DNA of 64,000 bases from contig VGBW01000003.1 in the NCBI GenBank assembly GCA_016870365.1, forward strand, positions 62,001 to 126,000, written 5' to 3'. This document shows positions 1 to 11,210 of the stretch, piece by piece. Position 1 is the stretch's first letter. Every line of letters starts with the position of its first letter. The notes below the pieces were generated by a model, which worked only from the letters and a program-made list of their open reading frames with translations, was not told where the DNA came from and did not search any database. The stretch comes from Actinomycetota bacterium (lineage in GTDB: Bacteria > Actinomycetota > Actinomycetes > Nanopelagicales > Nanopelagicaceae). The position numbers and the translations under genes are program-made.

Positions 1-1746
1 CATCTGGTAGTTCATGGACTCTTGTTCGATACACCCTGCCTTGATTGGTTAGAAATAGAAGCCAATCATGAGTTGAAGCGGTAAAGAAATGTTCAACAAT
101 GTCATCTTGTTTAAGTGCCGCTCCCTTAACACCTTTCCCGCCACGTCTTTGGGATCTATATAGGTCGGCCTTAGTTCGCTTGGCGTATCCGCCTCTAGTA
201 ATGGTGACCACTACATCTTGGTTTGGGATAAGGTCCTCTATTGATAAGTCGGTACCCCCAGCCGCAATTTGGGTCCGCCTGTCGTCTCCATACTTATCTG
301 CGATCTCTTTGAGTTCTTCTTTGATTATTGACCTTTGAGCAGCAGGATCTTTAAGGATTACTTTCAATTCCCTCATTTCAACCATTAAAGTTTCATGTTC
401 ATCAATAATTCTTTGACGTTCAAGTGCTGCAAGGCGGCGCAACTGCATGTCCAATATCGCATTTGCTTGAAGTTCATCAACTTCGAGAAGTTTCATTAGG
501 CCTTCACGCGCTTGGTCTGAGGTTGCGCTAGCTCTGATCAATGCGATTACTGCATCTAGGGCATCGAGGGCACTTAAGTAACCGCCTAAAATGTGAGCAC
601 GTTTTTCCTTCTCACTTAATCTAAATCTCGTGCGATTGATAATAACTTCCACTTGGTGGGTGATGTAATGTCTAACAAATTCATCAAGTCTTAAAGTCCT
701 TGGAACATTATCAACTAGGGCCAACATGTTTGCTCCGAAAGACTCTTGTAGTTGAGTCTGTTTATAGAGGTTATTTAAGACAATTTTTGGAGTTGCGTCA
801 TTTCTCAAGACGATGACTAGGCGTTGACCAAGCCTTTCGTTACCCTCATCTCGAACATCAGCGATCCCTTTGATTTTCCCATCTTTTACCAACTCGGCAA
901 TTTTCAAAGCTAGGTTGTCAGGATTTACTTGATAAGGAAGCTCGGTAACAACTAGGCATGTGCGTTTGTTGATCTCTTCAACTTCAACAACTGCGCGCAT
1001 CTGGATTGATCCGCGCCCGGTGCGATAAGCCTCTTCTACCCCTTGGCGCCCGACGATAATTCCCTTAGTTGGAAAATCAGGGCCTTTAACGATTCCAAGC
1101 AAGGCGTTTAGTGTCTCTTCATTTGATGCATCCGGATTATCGAGAGCCCATTGAACGGCTGCGGCAATCTCGCGCAGATTGTGTGGTGGAATATTTGTCG
1201 CCATCCCGACGGCAATACCAGCAGATCCATTAACCAATAGGTTTGGAAATCTTGAAGGAAGTACTAAGGGCTCTTGGCTTCGACCATCGTAATTGGGAAG
1301 GAAATCTACAGTCTCTTCATCGATATCTCGCATGATTTCCATGGCAAGCGGAGCCATACGTGCCTCGGTATAACGCATTGCAGCTGCTGGATCGTTACCA
1401 GGAGAGCCAAAGTTCCCATTGCCATCAACTAGGGGGTATCTAAGTGACCAATGTTGAGCTAGGCGAACCAAGGTGTCGTAGATAGCGCCATCGCCATGTG
1501 GGTGGTAATTACCCATAACGTCACCGACGATGCGTGATGATTTGTAGTACCCCTTATCTGGGCGATACCCCGCGTCATACATCGCATATAAGACTCTTCG
1601 ATGTACTGGCTTTAACCCATCTCTAATATCAGGTAGTGCTCGTCCCACGATAACTGACATTGCATAATCAAGATATGAACGAGCCATCTCAACTTGAAGA
1701 TCGACAGCTTCAATGCGATCTACTTTATTGTCATCAAGATTCTCCA

Positions 1747-1747
<1 letters not shown>
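1..1747 (-). CDS. gyrA: DNA gyrase subunit A (3' end outside window)
   Basis: GyrA is the DNA-cleaving subunit of the A2B2 gyrase that introduces negative supercoils. The reading frame is open from an ATG at 1747-1745 to the left window edge, about 582 codons, so the C-terminal DNA-wrapping part is mostly missing. The N-terminal breakage-reunion domain is clear: it starts [18 protein letters not shown], then [12 protein letters not shown] and [10 protein letters not shown], where the catalytic tyrosine is about residue 126. The ATG shares one base with the gyrB TAA stop (TAATG), so the two subunits are translationally coupled. Confidence 0.97.
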
Positions 1748-3732
<1,985 letters not shown>

Positions 3733-3881
3733 CTATAGGTTGAACCTGCCAGAGGTAATTCTCGCCCCGTTTTTGGGCTAGGCACCAGTAAATCCTAGTG
3801 GCAAATCAAGTTAGAGATAGCCGAAAAAGGGCGCTATTGGTCGATTAAGCGTGTTTTTAGCGGTATGTTGAGACTTGAATA

Positions 3882-4331
3882 TCACCCAAAAGTATCCCTG
3901 GTCCCCTTAGCCCCGCGGATCGTTCTTAGACCACGCTTCCATGAAGGGGCGTGAGGGCCCATGATCGCCAGTTCATCAACCAAGGCTTCTGGGGCGCCTT
4001 TACGAATTGACTTTAGCAACTCGTTTTGAATTAGACGTAGTTGAGTGCTCCAAGCAGTTGATGAGGCCTGAATCGTCAATTTTCCTTCAAAGAGTGTGAT
4101 TGGTGTGGCATGTTCTGCAACTTCAACACCAACGATTTGCGCCCAAAGACTAAATAGGTTTCCTTCAGCAATGCCTTGCCGCCACTGCTTAGTTTCCACT
4201 AGCTCCCTTATTAAATTTGAGATTATTTCTGGCTCGCCAGAGGCGCTGCGCTCTTGGTAACCTCCTTCCTTACTCTTCTTGAAACCAATTCTATATGAAC
4301 GGTATAGCTCTCTAGCGATATCTCGCTTCAT
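3882..4331 (-). CDS. dciA: DciA-like DUF721 protein (predicted helicase loader/operator)
   Basis: A 149-residue protein with a DUF721 domain in roughly residues 45-120 (motifs LFSLWAQIVG, VAEHATPITLFEGKLTI, STAWSTQL). DUF721 proteins are the DciA family, which helps load the replicative helicase in bacteria without DnaC or DnaI. In Actinobacteria this gene sits between recF and gyrB, as here. Its ATG overlaps the recF stop by four bases (ATGA). The N-terminal 40 residues are basic and probably disordered. Function is inferred from family and position. Confidence 0.85.
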   Translation of the reverse strand: MKRDIARELYRSYRIGFKKSKEGGYQERSASGEPEIISNLIRELVETKQWRQGIAEGNLFSLWAQIVGVEVAEHATPITLFEGKLTIQASSTAWSTQLRLIQNELLKSIRKGAPEALVDELAIMGPHAPSWKRGLRTIRGAKGTRDTFG

Positions 4332-5416
4332 AAAGCCACAACCTTTCCTAGTTCAACTCTAAATCTAGCTCCTTGAATTGCTTTTGGGAGATTGCCTTCT
4401 ACGGCAACTGTAATAAATGTCTGTTCTGCGCTATTTGCAATCTCTAGTAAATTCTGCCGTCTCCCTTCATCAAGCTCGGAGAAAACATCGTCCAGTATTA
4501 ATATGGGTCTTGCGCCTTCGTCAATAAAAAGTTGATAGCTTGCCAACTTAAGTGAAAGTGCAATTGACCAAGATTCTCCGTGACTGGCATAGCCTTTTAT
4601 TGGGTGACCTCCTAAGGTTAGAAGAAGGTCATCGCGATGAGGGCCCACTAAAGATATTCCGCGCTCTATCTCTTGTATCCTAACTTCCTTCATAGCTTTC
4701 AATATCGCGTCGATATTTCCGTCTTTGTCAACGGATGGGTTTGGAATACTTGATTTATAACCTAATTTAGCTATTTTCTTTTCAGAGAGGCTCCTATAGG
4801 CACTTTGGAACAAAGGCCCTATCTCGTTAATTAGTCTTATTCGCGCCGCCATTAGCTCCCCGCCGAAATTAGCAAGGTGTTCGCTCCATGAACGCAGTAA
4901 TGACTCAGGGGCCTGGCTTCTAAGTAGTGAATTACGCTGTTTCATAGCTCTTTCATAATCACTAATTACCCCAGCTAGGCGTGGGCTTTGTTGAATCAGT
5001 AGTTGATCTAGAAAAGATCTACGCGCGCTTGGGTCTCCCCGAACTAGGTCTAGATCCTCAGGGGCGAAACAAACGCTTTTTACTAAACCAAGTAGCTCTT
5101 TCTGGTTGCTAATAGGATTCTGGTTAATCTTAACTCGATTGGCTTTTCCAGTATTTATCTCCAGATCCACAAACGTCGCTCTATCATCAGATTCGATCTT
5201 GGTACGGATATAAGCTCGCTCACAACCTAATTTGATGAGTGGTTGATCAGTTGATATACGGTGTGAAGAGAGAAGTGTCAAATACATCAAAGCTTCGATG
5301 ATATTAGTTTTCCCGTCCCCGTTTTCGCCGATAAAAATGTTTTTACCTTTCTTCAGGAACAGCTCTAAGTTTTCATAAGAGCGAAAGTCTTTTAGAGAAA
5401 GGTGTGAAATAAACAT
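4328..5416 (-). CDS. recF: DNA replication and repair protein RecF
   Basis: An SMC-like ATPase of 362 residues that acts with RecO and RecR to load RecA at single-strand gaps. Walker A is GENGDGKT (30-37). The signature region lies near FLDQLLIQQSPRL, and Walker B with its D-loop is PILILDDVFSELDE. The N terminus MFISHLSLKDFRSYENLEL is the canonical RecF start. It lies 16 bases downstream of dnaN and overlaps dciA by four bases, in the conserved dnaN-recF-DUF721-gyrB order. The gnd gene found between dnaN and recF in several Actinobacteria is absent. Confidence 0.97.
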   Translation of the reverse strand: MFISHLSLKDFRSYENLELFLKKGKNIFIGENGDGKTNIIEALMYLTLLSSHRISTDQPLIKLGCERAYIRTKIESDDRATFVDLEINTGKANRVKINQNPISNQKELLGLVKSVCFAPEDLDLVRGDPSARRSFLDQLLIQQSPRLAGVISDYERAMKQRNSLLRSQAPESLLRSWSEHLANFGGELMAARIRLINEIGPLFQSAYRSLSEKKIAKLGYKSSIPNPSVDKDGNIDAILKAMKEVRIQEIERGISLVGPHRDDLLLTLGGHPIKGYASHGESWSIALSLKLASYQLFIDEGARPILILDDVFSELDEGRRQNLLEIANSAEQTFITVAVEGNLPKAIQGARFRVELGKVVAL

Positions 5417-5432
5417 CTTTAAGTATTGTTTA

Positions 5433-6560
5433 TTAAGAGGCGTAACGCATAGGCATTAAGAGGTAACGATATGAGCTATCTATTTCGCCATCTATTTTGT
5501 TCTTCCCGGATAGAATCGCTGGTTTATTAGATCCAGTAAAAGCAATATTTACATAGGTTGTTCCAAGGGCGCTTAACCCATCTGTTAGAAATGTCGGGTT
5601 AAACGCGATACTTATTACCTCACCAGCATAGGAGATTTGTAACTCCTCAGTTGCGGTCGCCTCATCTCCGGCCCCTGCCTCTAGATGGAGTGAGTTACCT
5701 GAAAACTTTAGACGTAGCGGCACTGTTTTATCGGTCACTAAAGCCACCCGGCGCACTGAATCTAATAGTGTGGCAACCTCGATCACTGCAGTTGCGATAC
5801 TTTCACTAGGTAGTAGGTGGCGGTAAGGAGGGAAGGTGCCATCTAGTTGTCGAGAAGTCATTGATTTTTGCTCAGTTGTAAAGCCTATTAACCGCTCATT
5901 AGATGGGTTTGGGGCTACTGAGAATGAAATGTTCCTACTAGACGAAATTATTTTGGCTGCGTCTGCGAGTGTTCTAGCTCTAAGGAGCGCTGTGGTGGCC
6001 TCCTCTGGGTTATTCGGAGTCCAGTTTATTTCTCTAACCGCTAAGCGATATCGATCAGTTGCAGCAAAAGTTATGACTTCTTTGTTGATATCAATATGGA
6101 TTCCGGTCAAGGTTGGCAGTGAGTCGTCGCGCCCTGCAGCAACTGCTACTTGATTAACTGCTGTTGCAAACAGATCGCTAGCGATACTTCCTGAAGTATC
6201 TGGCATTACTGGTAGGTTTGGATATTCATTTATTGGAAGTGTGGGTAGGGTGTATTTTGCAGATCCAACTGTCACTAAGACCCGGCTACCCTCTAGATTA
6301 AACGAGACCGGTTTGTTCGGTAGTGTTTTTGATATCTCTGCTAGCAGCCTTCCGGGAACCAACGCCCTTCCTTTTTCTTTTATCTCAGCTATAAACGAGG
6401 ATTTGGCTGAAGTTTCTAGGTCTGAGGCGTTTAAGGTGATATCGCTTCCAGCCTCGATTAGAATCCCAAGAAGCGCCGTCATAATTGGCCTAGTTGACAG
6501 GCTTCTAGAGACCCAATTAACGCTATCGGCTAAAACTGCGCTATCTACTGTAAACTTCAT
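5433..6560 (-). CDS. dnaN: DNA polymerase III beta subunit (sliding clamp)
   Basis: A 375-residue protein with the three repeated clamp domains. It starts MKFTVDSAVLADSVNWVSR and ends in a YRYLLMPMRYAS-type tail (the bacterial clamp ends with PMR-like motifs). SIAFNPTFLTDGL in the third domain and ASDLETS in the first are typical. The ring dimer tethers Pol III and recruits HolB/DnaX partners, one of which (holB) is also in this window. It is separated from dnaA by the 321-base origin segment and transcribed in the same direction. Confidence 0.97.
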   Translation of the reverse strand: MKFTVDSAVLADSVNWVSRSLSTRPIMTALLGILIEAGSDITLNASDLETSAKSSFIAEIKEKGRALVPGRLLAEISKTLPNKPVSFNLEGSRVLVTVGSAKYTLPTLPINEYPNLPVMPDTSGSIASDLFATAVNQVAVAAGRDDSLPTLTGIHIDINKEVITFAATDRYRLAVREINWTPNNPEEATTALLRARTLADAAKIISSSRNISFSVAPNPSNERLIGFTTEQKSMTSRQLDGTFPPYRHLLPSESIATAVIEVATLLDSVRRVALVTDKTVPLRLKFSGNSLHLEAGAGDEATATEELQISYAGEVISIAFNPTFLTDGLSALGTTYVNIAFTGSNKPAILSGKNKIDGEIDSSYRYLLMPMRYAS

Positions 6561-6650
6561 GATCTTCAGCCTAACTCTTTTATTTTTGTTTTAGATAGTT
6601 GGATTGTTTTGAAAGTATCCATATAAAACAGTTCTCTTTGGTGAGTTTTC

Positions 6651-6675
6651 TTATCCATCAAGTTAGTAGTAGTAA
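6651..6675 (+). promoter_or_regulatory. possible DnaA-trio element beside a weak DnaA box
   Basis: TTATCCATC (6651-6659) differs from the DnaA box at two bases. Five bases later TAGTAGTAGTAA (6664-6675) repeats the triplet TAG three times plus TAA. DnaA-trios are repeats of 3'-(G/A)A(T/A)-5' next to DnaA boxes that guide DnaA onto single strands at the origin. The triplet sequence and location fit. The strand polarity relative to the strong boxes and the long distance from them (about 160 bases) leave doubt. Confidence 0.4.
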
Positions 6676-6832
6676 CCAAACGGTTTAATTGTGGGAAAGA
6701 AAGAAAAGTCCAGTTCAAAGCTGTTTTACTCTTCACCTAACTACCTCTTTTCTGTGCAAAAAATGTGCGTAAGTCCTAAATCTGCCTCTTAAGGAAAGAG
6801 GGGGTCACTTAAACCCCACCTTTGCCAACAAG

Positions 6833-6862
6833 TTATCCACAAATATCCACAAGTTATCCCCA
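6833..6862 (+). promoter_or_regulatory. three tandem DnaA boxes
   Basis: TTATCCACA at 6833-6841 is the exact E. coli-type consensus. ATATCCACA at 6843-6851 and TTATCCCCA at 6854-6862 each differ at one base. All three have the same orientation and start 10 and 11 bases apart, about one helical turn, which would suit side-by-side DnaA binding. They sit 20 bases beyond the dnaA stop. Confidence 0.8.
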
Positions 6863-6881
6863 ACCTTTGATAACTCAGAGA

Positions 6882-8312
6882 TTAGGCCTTGGCCTGTAGT
6901 TTTATCCGGTTTGTCAGCTCCGACACCTGGTTAAAGACCGACCGCCGCTCAGACATCAACTGGCGAATCTTACGCTCGGCATGCATCACAGTGGTGTGAT
7001 CACGGCCGCCAAAGGTCTGACCAATCTTAGGAAGGGATAGCTCAGTCATCTCACGGCAGAGGTACATAGCGATCTGGCGAGCGTTAACCAAAACCCTTGA
7101 GCGAGAGGTGCCGCATAGGTCATCCAAGGTCAGACTGAAGTAAGCGGCAGTTTGGGCCATGATCAAATTAGGGGTGATTTCAGGTGAGGAATCATCAGGA
7201 ATCAAATCCTTAAGAACCACCTCTGCCAAAGTCATATCAACTGATTGACGGTTTAATGAAGCAAAAGCAGTAACGCGAATCAAAGCACCCTCAAGCTCGC
7301 GGATGTTTGTGGAGATTTTCGAAGCAATATATTCCAAAACATCATCAGGTGCATTTAGTTTATCTTGTACTGCTTTCCTTCTTAAGATAGCAATTCGTGT
7401 CTCTAGTTCTGGTGGTTGGATATCAGTAATTAGCCCCCACTCAAAACGAGAGCGCAGACGACCTTCCAAAGTGGTCAATTGTTTTGGCGGACGGTCACTT
7501 GAGATAACAATCTGCTTGTTAGCGTTGTACAAAGTATTAAAAGTATGGAAGAACTCCTCCTGGGTTCTCTCCTTGTTTTCTAAGAATTGAATATCATCAA
7601 CAAGGATAACATCAAGATCGCGATAACGGCGTTGGAAATTGGAAGATTTGTCATCACGAATCGAGTTAATAAAGTCGTTTGTAAACTCCTCAGATGAAAC
7701 ATAGCGAACCCTAACCCCACCATACAACTCTTTGGCATAAGCCCCGATTGCATGCAATAAATGGGTCTTCCCAAGGCCGGATTCTCCATAGATAAAAAGC
7801 GGGTTATAAGCCTTTGCCGGCGCTTCAGCTACAGCAACGGCAGCTGCGTGAGCAAAACGGTTTGATGCGCCAATAACAAAAGTTTCGAAAATGTATCGAG
7901 GGTTTAACTGTGTCTGCTCTGGGTCTTTTAGTCGAATTTCCTGGCGGCCAGTTCCAACCCTTAGAGATTCAGTTTCACCGTCGAGATCTTCAGGCTTTGA
8001 AACAGCCGTATCTAAAGATTCATTTACAGTGACAGCAATATTGATCTTCTCGCCCAACTTGGCGGTTAAGGCATCGTTCAATAGAGTCTTTAACCGGCTC
8101 TCTAAGACATCTTTAGCAAAGACGCTAGGAGCAGCAAGGAGAAGGTTTGATCCCCCTTCACTCTTTAGCAATCCCAGCGGTTTGGTCAGGGTGAGAAAGG
8201 CGCGGTTCTGCGGGGACTCTTTAGCAATCAAGTCAACAATTCCCTTCCAGAGCTCTAGTAGTTCTTCCTCAACATCTTTGGCTTCAAGAGAGCCTGGTTC
8301 AGCGATAGACAT
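6882..8312 (-). CDS. dnaA: Chromosomal replication initiator protein DnaA
   Basis: A 476-residue AAA+ initiator that binds DnaA boxes and melts oriC. Domain I is residues 1 to about 85, followed by a short linker domain II. The AAA+ domain starts at [12 protein letters not shown] with Walker A GESGLGKT (176-183) and Walker [11 protein letters not shown]. The C-terminal helix-turn-helix carries the signature [15 protein letters not shown]. The start ATG at 8312 is preceded by an AGGGG Shine-Dalgarno sequence. DnaA boxes upstream suggest autoregulation. Confidence 0.98.
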   Translation of the reverse strand: MSIAEPGSLEAKDVEEELLELWKGIVDLIAKESPQNRAFLTLTKPLGLLKSEGGSNLLLAAPSVFAKDVLESRLKTLLNDALTAKLGEKINIAVTVNESLDTAVSKPEDLDGETESLRVGTGRQEIRLKDPEQTQLNPRYIFETFVIGASNRFAHAAAVAVAEAPAKAYNPLFIYGESGLGKTHLLHAIGAYAKELYGGVRVRYVSSEEFTNDFINSIRDDKSSNFQRRYRDLDVILVDDIQFLENKERTQEEFFHTFNTLYNANKQIVISSDRPPKQLTTLEGRLRSRFEWGLITDIQPPELETRIAILRRKAVQDKLNAPDDVLEYIASKISTNIRELEGALIRVTAFASLNRQSVDMTLAEVVLKDLIPDDSSPEITPNLIMAQTAAYFSLTLDDLCGTSRSRVLVNARQIAMYLCREMTELSLPKIGQTFGGRDHTTVMHAERKIRQLMSERRSVFNQVSELTNRIKLQAKA

Positions 8313-9000
8313 GACCCCTCATCTCAATCAATATCAACAAAGTTATCCACAGGCTGTGGTCTATACTTCGACTTTAGGCTTAATCTCGGGGGAAAAGAGC
8401 TTAGAAACCTTCTACCCTGTGGATAGAGGCGGAAAATATGCCCTTTACCGAATAAAAGCAAGTGGTTATCCACAAAATCCTCTCAAAGGCCCCCAATGCT
8501 TCCAAGATATATCCAGGTGCTCTGGCGAGAGCCAGTTCCCGTCTGTTCGGGAGGGTTTCCGGCGGACTCATTTACGCAAAATAGTATTCTCATTGACACA
8601 AAGCTTCGGCTCGCTATCCGCAAGAAGCGATGCCTTCGCTTAGGCGCCGATTGCATGCGTCTTAGATCGCGTATCTGACTTGGTGCTGCCGCTGTTGCCG
8701 AAGTGAGGTTCGGTTGGGGGCCCGCCGATTCCCGTCGCCGTGGGGCGGGCTGCAAAATCGTAAATCCACGCGGATTACGGGGCGATTGGGCTGATTTAGG
8801 GCTTTAGCCCTGTTGGCCTGCACTCTTTTGCCCCAATCTCCTGCCATACCCAGACATCCATGGTTTTCCAAATCACCAGGTCAAGAGATACCGTTGCCCC
8901 CTGCTCTTGTGGCCCCCAATCGCAGCTAAGTGATTACCGCAAGACCTGACTTATCCCAACTGCTCCTATAAGAGCCGTGTTTAGAGGAGTGAGAGAAAAG
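8313..9000. other. dnaA-rpmH divergent intergenic region, second candidate origin segment
   Basis: 688 bases between divergent dnaA and rpmH with no convincing gene. The first 165 bases next to dnaA carry three DnaA boxes. Between about 8520 and 8811 there are several stem-loops: 8522-8526/8531-8535 with a GAGA tetraloop, 8537-8541/8548-8552, 8625-8630/8636-8641, a 7-bp GC stem 8720-8726/8744-8750, and AGGGCT-TT-AGCCCT at 8798-8811. The rpmH end has a TATAAG (8967-8972) that may be a -10 element, and an AGAGGAG ribosome binding site just before 9001. Confidence 0.6.
8343..8474. promoter_or_regulatory. DnaA boxes upstream of dnaA
   Basis: TTATCCACA occurs exactly at 8343-8351 and 8466-8474 on the plus strand. 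TGTGGATAG at 8418-8426 is the minus-strand form CTATCCACA, one base off consensus. The first box lies only 30 bases before the dnaA start codon, a position where bound DnaA would repress its own gene. The group may also be part of a bipartite origin with the boxes beyond the dnaA stop. Confidence 0.75.
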
Positions 9001-9135
9001 ATGAAGCGGACTTTCCAGCCGAACAATCGTCGGCGCGCCAAGAAGCATGGTTTTCGTTCTCGTATGGCAACTCGTGGTGGACGCGCAGTTCTCTCTGCCC
9101 GTCGCGCTAAGGGCCGTGCTCGTATATCAGCCTAA
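9001..9135 (+). CDS. rpmH: 50S ribosomal protein L34
   Basis: A 44-residue very basic protein starting [19 protein letters not shown], with the [19 protein letters not shown] core typical of bL34. It is preceded by an AGAGGAG ribosome binding site about ten bases upstream. It is the first gene of the plus-strand rpmH-rnpA-yidD-yidC-khpB-rsmG-parAB run, the universal arrangement next to dnaA. Confidence 0.98.
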   Translation: MKRTFQPNNRRRAKKHGFRSRMATRGGRAVLSARRAKGRARISA

Positions 9136-9138
9136 GTT

Positions 9139-9483
9139 GTGATATCCGGCGTGCTAGCAGCCATAAATCGCTTAACATCCCGCGAGGATTTCGCGCGGGT
9201 TACTCGATCACCCATTAGATCAACAACAAAGAGCCTTGTTGGCTATTTAAGTACGGAACCAGAACTCTCATCCCCAAAAGTTGGCTTTGTTGTTTCCAAG
9301 ACAATCGGTGGCTCAGTAATCCGACATCGAGTCACTAGGCAGTTAAGACACGCCTCAAGGAGCAGCCTTCACATTCTTCCTACTCAATCAATGGTGGTAA
9401 TTAGAGCAACCAAAGCTGAGCAGAATGTGCATAATGAAATTCCAAGGTTATTTGCCGCCCTAAAGGAAAAGGCGCAGCGATGA
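9139..9483 (+). CDS. rnpA: Ribonuclease P protein component
   Basis: The 114-residue protein subunit of RNase P, which helps the RNA subunit remove tRNA 5' leaders. The family motif is present in divergent form as GGSVIRHRVTRQLRH, corresponding to the RNR motif, after KVGFVVSKTIG. A GTG start at 9139 lies three bases after the rpmH stop. A GTG at 9151 is a second option, and the first is preferred for its tight spacing to rpmH. The end overlaps yidD by four bases. Confidence 0.95.
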   Translation: MISGVLAAINRLTSREDFARVTRSPIRSTTKSLVGYLSTEPELSSPKVGFVVSKTIGGSVIRHRVTRQLRHASRSSLHILPTQSMVVIRATKAEQNVHNEIPRLFAALKEKAQR

Positions 9484-9770
9484 TAAGAAATATGCTGAAC
9501 GCTGCAATGCTTCCCTTCTTGCTCTTAATTAAGGTTTGGCAAAGATTCATCGCACCAGGACTTACTCCGAGATGTAAATATCATCCTTCCTGTTCTCAAT
9601 ACACCTATGAGTCAATAGAACATTTTCATTTTTTTGGTCTGGCCTTAGGTGCTTGGAGAATCATTAGGTGTAATCCATTGAGCCATGGAGGCGTGGACTA
9701 CCCTCCAAAAACGTTGAAAATAGGGCCCTTTATGCTATCAAACAAGGAAATAGAAAGCGTGGTGCGCTAG
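9480..9770 (+). CDS. yidD: Membrane protein insertion efficiency factor YidD
   Basis: A 96-residue small protein with the hallmark cysteine block PRCKYHPSCSQYTYE and the later RIIRCNPLSHGGVDYPP motif. YidD assists YidC in membrane insertion at the inner face of the membrane. An amphipathic or hydrophobic N terminus (about residues 8-24) precedes the motif. It overlaps rnpA by four bases and abuts yidC, whose ATG follows the TAG directly. Confidence 0.96.
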   Translation: MIRNMLNAAMLPFLLLIKVWQRFIAPGLTPRCKYHPSCSQYTYESIEHFHFFGLALGAWRIIRCNPLSHGGVDYPPKTLKIGPFMLSNKEIESVVR

Positions 9771-10691
9771 ATGGGTGGAATATTGGACCCTCTATATTGG
9801 GTTGTTTCAGGTGTTATGGTGGCAATACATAGCGCGCTTTCACCAGTATTTGGCGGGGCAAGTGGGATCACATGGACCCTTTCCATCATGGGCCTTGTGG
9901 TATTAATTCGAATTATTCTGATTCCACTCTTTGTGAAGCAAATCAAATCGCAGAGAGCTCTAACAGCCTTAGCCCCCGAGATGAAGAAGATTCAACAGAA
10001 ATATAAGGATGATCGGCAGAAGCAATCAGAAGAACTGATGAAGCTCTATAAGATCCGTAAAACCAATCCGATGGCTCCATGTTTTCCGATCCTGGCCCAA
10101 GCTCCGATCTTCTTCGCGCTATTTACCGTACTTAACGGAATCGGCAAGAACCCTCCACAGGCTCGCGGACTGCTCACTAATGAGGTTGCAGCCCAAATGG
10201 CAAAAGCTGAATTTTTTGGGGCTCCAATCTCGCAGACATTTCTTGGGACGTCTAATGGGACGGTGAAAATTGTCACGGTGTTTCTAATATTCTTAATGTC
10301 ATTAACCACATTTACCACTCAGCGCCAGTTGATGGTTAAGGGAATGCCAAAACTTGATTCCTCAAACAACATGATGTTGCAACAGCAGAAGATAATGCTT
10401 TATTTATTCCCGGTCATTTTTGCTGTTTCCGGGGTTAATTTTCCAATAGGGGTTTTGATCTATTGGTCTACAACCAACTTCTGGACCTGGGGCCAGCAGT
10501 TCTATGTAATTAAGAGAAATCCCACGCCAGGTTCACCGGCCTGGGAGGAGCTCCAAGCAAGAAGAGCTAGAAAGTTGGGGCAAGATCCAGAGGCTGAAAA
10601 TAACGGTGGAGGACCTGTAGCCACCGAGGAACCAAAGCCAACAGGGCAGAGGGAGCAACCAAGGAAGAAAAAGAAGAAACGCCGCAAATAG
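9771..10691 (+). CDS. yidC: Membrane protein insertase YidC/Oxa1
   Basis: A 306-residue Oxa1-family insertase that places membrane proteins alone or with SecYEG. It is the short Gram-positive-type form, without the large periplasmic domain. The core includes TWTLSIMGLVVLIRIILIPLF, LKRAL-like KSQRALTALAPEMKKIQQKY, and NPMAPCFPILAQAPIFFALF, followed by further hydrophobic helices. The C-terminal 60 residues are charged and end in a lysine/arginine run likely to contact ribosomes. Confidence 0.96.
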   Translation: MGGILDPLYWVVSGVMVAIHSALSPVFGGASGITWTLSIMGLVVLIRIILIPLFVKQIKSQRALTALAPEMKKIQQKYKDDRQKQSEELMKLYKIRKTNPMAPCFPILAQAPIFFALFTVLNGIGKNPPQARGLLTNEVAAQMAKAEFFGAPISQTFLGTSNGTVKIVTVFLIFLMSLTTFTTQRQLMVKGMPKLDSSNNMMLQQQKIMLYLFPVIFAVSGVNFPIGVLIYWSTTNFWTWGQQFYVIKRNPTPGSPAWEELQARRARKLGQDPEAENNGGGPVATEEPKPTGQREQPRKKKKKRRK

Positions 10692-10733
10692 CATTAAAAG
10701 CCTTTAGATCGGGCAGAACATGGAGGAGAGAGG

Positions 10734-11210
10734 ATGAGTGAAGAGAAAACCGCAGTTCAGCGCCTTGAAGAAGAGGGCGATATCGCCGCTGATTATCTGG
10801 AGGGTTTACTTGATATCGCAGATCTCGATGGCGATATTGAAATCGGTGTCGAAAATGAGCGTGCAGCGCTGGTTATTGAAGGTGGCGACCTTGCTCATCT
10901 TGTGGGTAAGAACGGGGAAGTTCTTGAGGCTATTCAGGAGCTAACCCGCCTTGCGGTTCAAACCACAACCGGTGAGCGCTCGCGCTTGATGTTGGATATC
11001 GAGGGGTATCGGGCTGATAAGAGAAGCGCCCTGACAAAGTTGGCTGAAGAGATAGCAGATGAGGTCAAATCTAAGGGCAAGCCAATAAAGCTCTCCCCAA
11101 TGAATGCTTTTGAGCGCAAAGTCATCCATGACACCATTCAGAAGACTGGCCTAAGTAGCGAATCTGAAGGGGAGGACCCAGATCGCTGCGTTGTGGTGAT
11201 GCCAGCCTGA
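10734..11210 (+). CDS. khpB: KhpB/Jag-type KH-R3H RNA-binding protein
   Basis: 158 residues. A KH domain with the GxxG-type loop VGKNGEVLEAIQEL lies around residues 60-75, followed by an R3H-like region (YRADKRSALTKLAEEIADEV... NAFERKVIHDTI). This is the YidC-linked Jag/KhpB family, which binds RNA and affects cell elongation in Firmicutes. It lacks the N-terminal Jag_N domain, as is usual in Actinobacteria. It sits between yidC and rsmG, the conserved place (Rv3920c in M. tuberculosis). Confidence 0.93.
   Translation: MSEEKTAVQRLEEEGDIAADYLEGLLDIADLDGDIEIGVENERAALVIEGGDLAHLVGKNGEVLEAIQELTRLAVQTTTGERSRLMLDIEGYRADKRSALTKLAEEIADEVKSKGKPIKLSPMNAFERKVIHDTIQKTGLSSESEGEDPDRCVVVMPA

Larger units (their letters stand above)
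6561..6881. other. dnaA-dnaN intergenic region, candidate oriC
   Basis: 321 non-coding bases. The dnaA-proximal end has three DnaA-box sequences (6833-6862). The middle has a G/A-rich part and the triplet run TAGTAGTAGTAA (6664-6675). The dnaN-proximal 100 bases are A+T-rich (around 6560-6660) and could serve as the unwinding element. In mycobacteria and Streptomyces oriC lies in this gap. The dnaN promoter must also lie here. Confidence 0.7.

Noticed and set aside
8593-8621. TTGACA promoter in the dnaA-rpmH gap
   Set aside because: The -35 is perfect but the best -10 (TATCCG, 16 bases later) is poor and no gene follows nearby.
7891-8643. A 250-codon plus-strand frame across the dnaA start and origin
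   Set aside because: It is antisense to dnaA for most of its length and runs through DnaA boxes; its protein has no family features.
8483-8871. Minus-strand frames of 90 and 69 codons in the dnaA-rpmH gap
   Set aside because: Arginine/proline-rich translations of low-complexity stem-loop DNA, with no family match or clear ribosome binding site.
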